Under the pieces are notes generated by a model. That model was not told the origin of the DNA. It was given only the letters and a program-made list of their open reading frames with translations, and did not search any database. From positions 1-11,533 of the forward strand of contig JBJOII010000136.1 in assembly GCA_046047235.1 (NCBI GenBank): a stretch of 11,533 nucleotides of DNA. Direction: 5' to 3'. The position numbers were made by a program, and so were the translations under genes. This document shows, piece after piece, positions 7,269-11,533 of this stretch. How positions within the stretch are numbered: the stretch's first letter is position 1; each line of letters opens with the position of its first letter. The stretch comes from JBMTVN01 sp046047235 (GTDB lineage Bacteria; Verrucomicrobiota; Verrucomicrobiia; Limisphaerales; JAHDYP01).

Positions 7269-7309
7269 TTGCCAAATTCCAATTTACTGTCATAGTGTCA
7301 TAGGACACT
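7269..7309 (+). promoter_or_regulatory. Putative promoter and GntR (YtrA-type) operator
   Basis: A perfect inverted repeat AGTGTC-ATAG-GACACT lies at 7294-7309, ending 10 bases before the regulator's GTG start. The first arm also forms a tandem direct repeat TGTCATAG-TGTCATAG. A plausible -35 TTGCCA (7269-7274) and -10 CATAGT (7291-7296; 4 of 6 consensus) are separated by 16 bases, so the palindrome covers the -10 and the expected start point. This is the geometry expected for autorepression by a dimeric GntR protein encoded right downstream. The promoter boxes are weak matches; the palindrome is certain. Confidence 0.6.
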
Positions 7310-7319
7310 CAATAACGCC

Positions 7320-7739
7320 GTGATCTTCCAAATCAATTTCAAATCCGGCCTGCCAGTCTACCTCCAGCTGGTGGAACAGGTCCGGGCCGCCGTCGCCTCA
7401 GCCGCCCTCAACCCAGGTGACCCCCTCCCCACCATCCGCCCGCTCGCCGAACAACTGCGCGTTAACCGCAACACCGTCGCCAAAGCCTACGCCGAACTCG
7501 AAACCCAAGGGATCATCGAAACCCGCCCAGGCCGCGGCTGCTTCATCCGCGAAAACCAATCCCCCCTCCGTAAACAGGTCCGACGCGAAATGCTCGTGGC
7601 CGAAATCGACCAGGCCATCGTGGCCGCCCACCACCTCCAGTTGGATAAAACAGAATTCCTCTCCATCGTGGAGGACCGCCTCAACCACTTCGAAGAACGT
7701 CAACGCACCCACCACAACGAAAAGGATTCCCTGTCATGA
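7320..7739 (+). CDS. GntR family transcriptional regulator, YtrA subfamily
   Basis: A 139-residue DNA-binding repressor. The winged helix-turn-helix covers roughly residues 9-76, with PVYLQLVEQVRAAV as helix 1, LPTIRPLAEQLRV containing the conserved GntR LPS/T-x-R element, NRNTVAKAYAELE as recognition helix, and TRPGRGCFI as wing. Only about 60 residues follow, mostly amphipathic helix. That is too short for FadR, HutC or MocR effector domains but right for YtrA-type regulators, which control ABC transporter operons and usually repress their own operon. The start is GTG at 7320, 10 bases after the palindromic operator candidate. No strong Shine-Dalgarno is seen, and the leader would be very short. 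The stop overlaps the start of the ABC ATPase gene (ATGA), indicating coupled translation. The inducer is unknown; related systems often answer cell-envelope stress. Confidence 0.92.
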   Translation: MIFQINFKSGLPVYLQLVEQVRAAVASAALNPGDPLPTIRPLAEQLRVNRNTVAKAYAELETQGIIETRPGRGCFIRENQSPLRKQVRREMLVAEIDQAIVAAHHLQLDKTEFLSIVEDRLNHFEERQRTHHNEKDSLS

Positions 7740-8635
7740 GCACCCTCCCCGCAATCGAGATCCAGAGCCTCGTCCGCCGCTATGGCCGGCTGGAGGCCGT
7801 CCATGGCCTCGACCTCACGGTCGCCCCCGGACGCTGCTACGGCTTCTTCGGCCGTAACGGAGCCGGCAAAACCACCACCATCAAATGCCTGCTCAACCTC
7901 CTCCGCCCCGATAAGGGAACGATCCGCGTCTTCGGACATAACCCCCGCACCGAAGAGGTCGCAGTCAAATCCAGCCTCGCCTATGTCCCTGACCACGTCG
8001 CCTTCTACCCCTGGATGACGGTCCGTAACTGGTTCGATTATCAGGCCTCCTTCCGCAAAACCTGGAACCACAACAAGGAATCGGAACTCCTCAGACAGTT
8101 CGACCTCGATGACACCCAAAAAGCCTCCACGCTCTCCCGTGGCCAAGCCGTCCAAGTCGCCCTCATCGGCGCAATCTGCCCCGAACCCGACCTCCTCGTC
8201 CTCGATGAACCCACCTCCGGCCTCGACCCCCTCGTCCGACGCGAATTCATCCGCGCCGTCATCGGCGCCTACCAGGACGCCGACCCCGGCCGACGCACGG
8301 TCTTCGTCTCCACTCACCTCATCTCCGAATTCGAAGGTCTGATCGACGAATTCACGATCCTCGAAAAAGGCCGGGCCGTCCTGACCATGGAGGCCGATGC
8401 CGCACGGGACCGCTACAGAAAGCTCACGGCATCGTTCAGCACTGAAGCACCCAATGTCGACGTCCCCGGCGCACGCCGCACCCTCCGCCAAGGCCGCAAC
8501 CTCGAAGTCCTCGTCAACGGCCAGCTGGACCAGGCCAGGGACTTCATCCAAACGCTGCAGCCTGCCGACCTGAAGGTCGAGGCGCTCTCGCTCGAAGAAA
8601 TCTTCCTCGTCACCGCCGGCGCCAAGGCGGATTGA
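7736..8635 (+). CDS. ABC transporter ATP-binding protein (YtrB-like)
   Basis: A 299-residue ATPase that powers the permease encoded next. The order of motifs is canonical: A-loop Y16, Walker A GRNGAGKTT (39-47, K45), signature LSRGQ (133-137), Walker B LLVLDEP with D157 and catalytic E158, D-loop SGLDP, and H-loop H194 in STHL. At the Q-loop position the sequence reads AYVPDHVAFYPW with D86 where Gln is usual, a variation I associate with YtrB-like ATPases. About 70 residues after the ATPase core form a C-terminal domain ending in the SLEEIFL motif common to exporter-type ATPases of drug and lipid transporters. The gene starts inside the regulator's stop codon and ends 11 bases before the permease ATG, so the three genes form one tightly coupled operon. 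Confidence 0.95.
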   Translation: MSTLPAIEIQSLVRRYGRLEAVHGLDLTVAPGRCYGFFGRNGAGKTTTIKCLLNLLRPDKGTIRVFGHNPRTEEVAVKSSLAYVPDHVAFYPWMTVRNWFDYQASFRKTWNHNKESELLRQFDLDDTQKASTLSRGQAVQVALIGAICPEPDLLVLDEPTSGLDPLVRREFIRAVIGAYQDADPGRRTVFVSTHLISEFEGLIDEFTILEKGRAVLTMEADAARDRYRKLTASFSTEAPNVDVPGARRTLRQGRNLEVLVNGQLDQARDFIQTLQPADLKVEALSLEEIFLVTAGAKAD

Positions 8636-8646
8636 AAGACCATCCC

Positions 8647-11313
8647 ATGACCGCCGCACTGCAAAAGGAACTCCGCTCGCTGCGACCAGCCTGGCTCGCC
8701 GCTCTCGGCCTCACCGCCCTGCCCTACATCGCCTTCCAGCTCCAGGGAACCCACGGCGGACTCTGGGAGTCTCAAACCACCTGGAACTTCTGCCTCTACC
8801 TCGCCGGCGTCCTGCTCGGCACGGAGCTGCTGGGACGCGAATTCACCCACCAGACTTTCCAGTCCCTCCTCACCACACCCATCTCCCGCCAGCAAATCTG
8901 GAGGAATAAATGGCAGCCCCTCGCCTGGACCTCCCTCAGCATCCTCGCCCTGCAACTCATCCTCTGGTTCGCCCACGCCCAGCTCGGAGGCCCCCAATAC
9001 AGCTCAGCGGACCGGCTCACCAGTGCGGCCTGGAAAATCACCCTCTTCCTCTGTGCCATCTGCAACGCCCTGTTCTGGATCCTCCTCACCCGACAAAATA
9101 TCGGTGCCATCTGGCTCTCTCTCGCCACCCCCGGCCTCCTCGCCATCTCCCTCGGAATCATCCTCAGCTGGACCGGACTCAAAGACCCATCCGACCTGTC
9201 CTGGTGGATAACCATTCCCACCACCGCCCTGGCCTCCTACTACGCAGCATATCAGCTCTTCCTCCACGCCCAGGATGTCGGCTCATCCCAATTAGACCTC
9301 CTCGAGTGGATCAAACGGCCCGCTAAAACTCGAAAGGTCAGTCCCTCCACCCCTACCCACCCGCTGCGCGCCCTCATCCGTAAAGAACTCGCCCTGCACC
9401 AGCTCAACCTCCTCCTGGTCGCCGGAATCACCGCCATCCTGCTCGCACTCGTCGCCGCACTCCACTGGCTCCCCCTCGAAACCCAACACCAAAAGGACAT
9501 GCAGGAATATGTGCAAATGCTCTGGTTCCTCCTCTGGCCCTGCGTCCCCTTCATTATCGGCGCAACCGCCTATGCCGAGGAACGCCGGCTCCGCCTCGAT
9601 GCCTGGCAATCGGTCCAGCCCGTCTCCATCACCCGCCAGTGGCTCGTCAAATGGTCCACCACCCTGCTCGTAAGCCTGCTCCTCGGCGTCATGCTCCCCC
9701 TGACCCTGGAGTTCACTCTCGTCAAAGGCCGCTACCTCGATGAATTCGGCGACCTGCATGGTTGGCTCATGGTCCGAGGCCTGTTCTGGCTGTGCGGAAC
9801 CACGATCGGGCTCTACGCCTCCACTCTCTCCCGCTCCCTAGTCCAGGCCATCTCCACCGCCATCGGCCTCACGATCGGCATCGTCCTCCTGTTCTCAGCC
9901 ACCAGCATGGTCGTCAGTAAACTCATGTTCGTTCTCCAGTCCGAAATCTACGGAAGCGGCGACATCGAACCGTTCATGCTCGTGATCATGCTCATCCTCG
10001 GCTGGCCCATGCTCACGTTCCTCAGCCGACTCAACCATCGAGGATTCCAACTCAGACCGGAATACCGCCGCTACAACATCTCCGCCATCACGCTGCTCGC
10101 CCTCCTCACCGTCATCCTGCCAACATTGGTCATCGATCGGTCCTGGGAACGCCTCAAGCCCATCCCGGCCCCGCTCCCTCCCCTCCCCGCAAAAACCAAT
10201 GTCCAACCCGGATTCGTGCAAACACAAGCCGGTGGAATCCTCAGCGCAGTCCTCACGCCCGATGGCTCCCTCTGGGGTTGGTGGGAAGCCCATTTCCAAG
10301 GCGGCAATCCCAACGTCGTCCAGGTCCGCGGCACCCAACACCCCACCAAACTCCACCCCGATGCCGACTGGACCACGATCGCCGGCAACTGGAAGGGACT
10401 CTACGCGATCAAAACGGATGGCTCCCTCTGGACATTCCCCGTTCTCAACGGAGCCCTCGAAGCCAGCGTTGCCGTTCCAAAACCTGAGGGAACAAAGGTC
10501 GAACTTCGAATCGCCCCGCAAAAAGTCGAAGCCCCGGGCACCTGGAAATCCATCACGGCTACCGATCGCTACTTCGCCGCCCTCCAGTCCGATGGCTCCC
10601 TCTGGGTCTGGGGTACGGTCATGATCAAAACCAGCGAAGGCACGATCATGCCCTCCGAAACCCCCGTCCGCGTCGGATCCCAAACCGGCCTGCAAGCCCT
10701 CGCCGCAACCAGTGGCGAGATCCTCGCCGTCACTTCCACCGGCCATATCCAAAAATGGCTCACCCCCGCCTTCGCCTACGGGTTCAGCACCACAACCCAA
10801 CCTGACATCCCCTCCCCCAAACCAGTCAATATCGGCGACACAACCCCAGTCTCCCCACTCCCTGTCCTCCCTGACTTCACCTTCACTGAGGTCCACTGCA
10901 CAGGGATCCTCAACTACGGCATCCAAGCCGATGGCACCGTGCGCGACCTGAAATCCGCCCGCACCCTGAGCCGCAACCACTGGCGCTCCGCCCACCTCAA
11001 TAACCGTGAAGGTTACGTCATCACCGCAACCGGCACGCTCTTCAGCCCACTCGCCCCTACCCCCTACAATCTCGCGCCAGACTCCATCACCCCGGACTCC
11101 TCCAAACGCCAACTCACCACCCGCACCGACTGGATCGCTGTCGGCGAACTCGCCATCCCAGGTTACCCCAATGCCATCGTCGGCCTGACCGCCGACGGCG
11201 TCCTCTGGCAATGGAACCGATGGAAATGGTCCAGCTGGACCGATTACTTCGGACTCCCCTCCCGCGTCCGCAACAACTGCCCCCAACCCTTCGCCCACCT
11301 CGCCTCCCAGTAA
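8647..11313 (+). CDS. ABC-2-type permease fused to a C-terminal seven-repeat RCC1-like propeller
   Basis: An 888-residue fusion. Residues 1-477 are a duplicated ABC-2-type permease: each half starts with a basic amphipathic KEL segment (near 8 and 246) and has about six membrane helices. The loop after helix 2 is alike in both, with GREFTHQTFQS...PISR at 63 and AEERRLRLDAWQS...PVSIT at 310. A 13th helix (478-496) precedes a Pro-rich linker and a soluble region from about 515 to the end. This region has seven repeats ending in DGSLW-like turns, at residues 539, 591, 649, 698, 762, 795 and 850, many with an upstream W-x-x-I/A strand. This is the RCC1/BLIP-II pattern, and seven repeats make one closed propeller. 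Odd helix number with a cytoplasmic N-terminus puts the propeller outside. The ATG at 8647 is chosen over a TTG at 8632 that overlaps the ATPase stop. One frame runs unbroken through all parts. It partners with the upstream ATPase; substrate unknown. Confidence 0.9.
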   Translation: MTAALQKELRSLRPAWLAALGLTALPYIAFQLQGTHGGLWESQTTWNFCLYLAGVLLGTELLGREFTHQTFQSLLTTPISRQQIWRNKWQPLAWTSLSILALQLILWFAHAQLGGPQYSSADRLTSAAWKITLFLCAICNALFWILLTRQNIGAIWLSLATPGLLAISLGIILSWTGLKDPSDLSWWITIPTTALASYYAAYQLFLHAQDVGSSQLDLLEWIKRPAKTRKVSPSTPTHPLRALIRKELALHQLNLLLVAGITAILLALVAALHWLPLETQHQKDMQEYVQMLWFLLWPCVPFIIGATAYAEERRLRLDAWQSVQPVSITRQWLVKWSTTLLVSLLLGVMLPLTLEFTLVKGRYLDEFGDLHGWLMVRGLFWLCGTTIGLYASTLSRSLVQAISTAIGLTIGIVLLFSATSMVVSKLMFVLQSEIYGSGDIEPFMLVIMLILGWPMLTFLSRLNHRGFQLRPEYRRYNISAITLLALLTVILPTLVIDRSWERLKPIPAPLPPLPAKTNVQPGFVQTQAGGILSAVLTPDGSLWGWWEAHFQGGNPNVVQVRGTQHPTKLHPDADWTTIAGNWKGLYAIKTDGSLWTFPVLNGALEASVAVPKPEGTKVELRIAPQKVEAPGTWKSITATDRYFAALQSDGSLWVWGTVMIKTSEGTIMPSETPVRVGSQTGLQALAATSGEILAVTSTGHIQKWLTPAFAYGFSTTTQPDIPSPKPVNIGDTTPVSPLPVLPDFTFTEVHCTGILNYGIQADGTVRDLKSARTLSRNHWRSAHLNNREGYVITATGTLFSPLAPTPYNLAPDSITPDSSKRQLTTRTDWIAVGELAIPGYPNAIVGLTADGVLWQWNRWKWSSWTDYFGLPSRVRNNCPQPFAHLASQ
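10195..11313 (+). other. RCC1/BLIP-II-like seven-repeat domain within the permease fusion
   Basis: The seven repeat units are spaced 52, 58, 49, 64, 33 and 55 residues apart, close to the roughly 50 residues of an RCC1 blade. Units 1-3 keep DGSLW intact and are encoded by the same 15 bases (GATGGCTCCCTCTGG at 10261, 10417 and 10591). Unit 7 has DGVLW. Units 4 and 6 have TG in place of DG, and unit 5 is DGTVR. RCC1-type propellers bind proteins or DNA. BLIP-II is a secreted bacterial example that binds beta-lactamases. Binding partner here is not predictable. Confidence 0.8.
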
Positions 11314-11381
11314 CCCAAGCTCGCCACCACCCGGTCAGGACCCCCAGCCCGGAAAATAAGTTGCCACAGACGCTTCCCCCT
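11314..11381. other. Short convergent intergenic spacer
   Basis: Sixty-eight bases separate two convergent coding ends. I see no hairpin followed by a T tract on either strand, so transcription termination of the ABC operon is not explained by an obvious intrinsic terminator here. Confidence 0.5.
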
Positions 11382-11533
11382 CTATTCTCCTGGCATCAGC
11401 AGGCCGTTAACGATGTAGTTTTCGCCTACTACACGAATAGCGTATGCGTAATATCCAATATCAGCGTATTTCGCCCAATAACTGTTCTGCGTAACATGAC
11501 GCGCCTCATCAAAAGCATCGTAGTCGGTCTTAT
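11382..11533 (-). CDS. C-terminal end of an unknown protein, truncated by the window edge
   Basis: Reading the minus strand from the window end gives an open frame of 49 codons (11531 down to 11385) closed by TAG at 11382-11384. The peptide has the segment YDAFDEARHVTQNSYWAKY followed by ADIGYYAYAIRVVGENYIV, then NGLLMPGE at the C-terminus. It reads as real protein, with an aromatic-rich alternating pattern that could form beta strands, but I do not recognise the family. The start and most of the gene lie outside the window. Codon use is quite different from the genes before it: many T- and A-ending codons (GAT, GCT, GTT, GTA) and about 42% GC in 11401-11460, against about 63% in a typical stretch such as 5101-5160. 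This suggests recent transfer or a mobile or laterally acquired neighbour. Confidence 0.6.
   Translation of the reverse strand, partial: KTDYDAFDEARHVTQNSYWAKYADIGYYAYAIRVVGENYIVNGLLMPGE

Noticed and set aside
7700..8659. Minus-strand open frame opposite the ABC ATPase
   Set aside because: Glu/Asp/Gly-rich shadow; the plus strand has all ATPase motifs.
9895..11298. Minus-strand open frame of 467 codons opposite the RCC1-like region
   Set aside because: Acidic, glycine-rich shadow translation with no domain; the plus frame is continuous with the permease and shows regular repeats.
10195..11313. RCC1-like region as a separate gene
   Set aside because: No stop codon, start or ribosome binding site separates it from the permease; the frame is continuous.

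Overview
The window is GC-rich DNA from a Gram-negative-type bacterium. Verrucomicrobiota or a relative is my best guess, from the style of the short 3'-intergenic repeats (GCCCTCA heptamers, ATCGGGATCG blocks) and the gene mix; nothing in the window, such as an rRNA gene, proves it. The + strand is C-rich over nearly its whole length whichever way the genes run. Genes on + therefore end codons mostly in C, while genes on - favour G-ending codons (GAG, GTG, GCG, TTG).

Layout. 1-84 is a low-complexity heptamer array. Then come two minus-strand genes that look like one operon, an M3-family zinc oligopeptidase (1374-3113) followed by a flavin oxidoreductase/halogenase-like enzyme (85-1302). Divergent from them is a small lipoprotein gene (3258-3797) that ends in a strong rho-independent terminator. 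Next is an intergenic block with a 113-bp tandem repeat (3887-4137). A tiny TMEM14-family membrane protein (4166-4486, -) diverges from a GT4 glycosyltransferase (4606-5727, +). After a 377-bp gene-free mosaic of short repeats comes a GMD/RMD-type nucleotide-sugar enzyme (6105-7070, -), convergent with the glycosyltransferase; both fit surface glycan synthesis.

The most distinctive part is the three-gene + strand operon at 7320-11313. A YtrA-type GntR repressor overlaps an ABC ATPase by 4 bp, and 11 bp further on lies an 888-residue protein. That protein joins a duplicated, roughly 12-TM ABC-2-type permease, one further TM helix, and a C-terminal region with seven RCC1/BLIP-II-like repeats, enough for one closed seven-bladed propeller. 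The predicted topology puts the propeller outside the cytoplasmic membrane. A palindrome AGTGTC-N4-GACACT overlapping the putative promoter is a good candidate operator. I infer an envelope-facing, ligand- or protein-sensing transporter; its substrate cannot be read from the sequence.

The last ~150 bp carry the C-terminal 49 codons of a minus-strand gene that runs off the window. It has lower GC and no C-skew, unlike everything before it.
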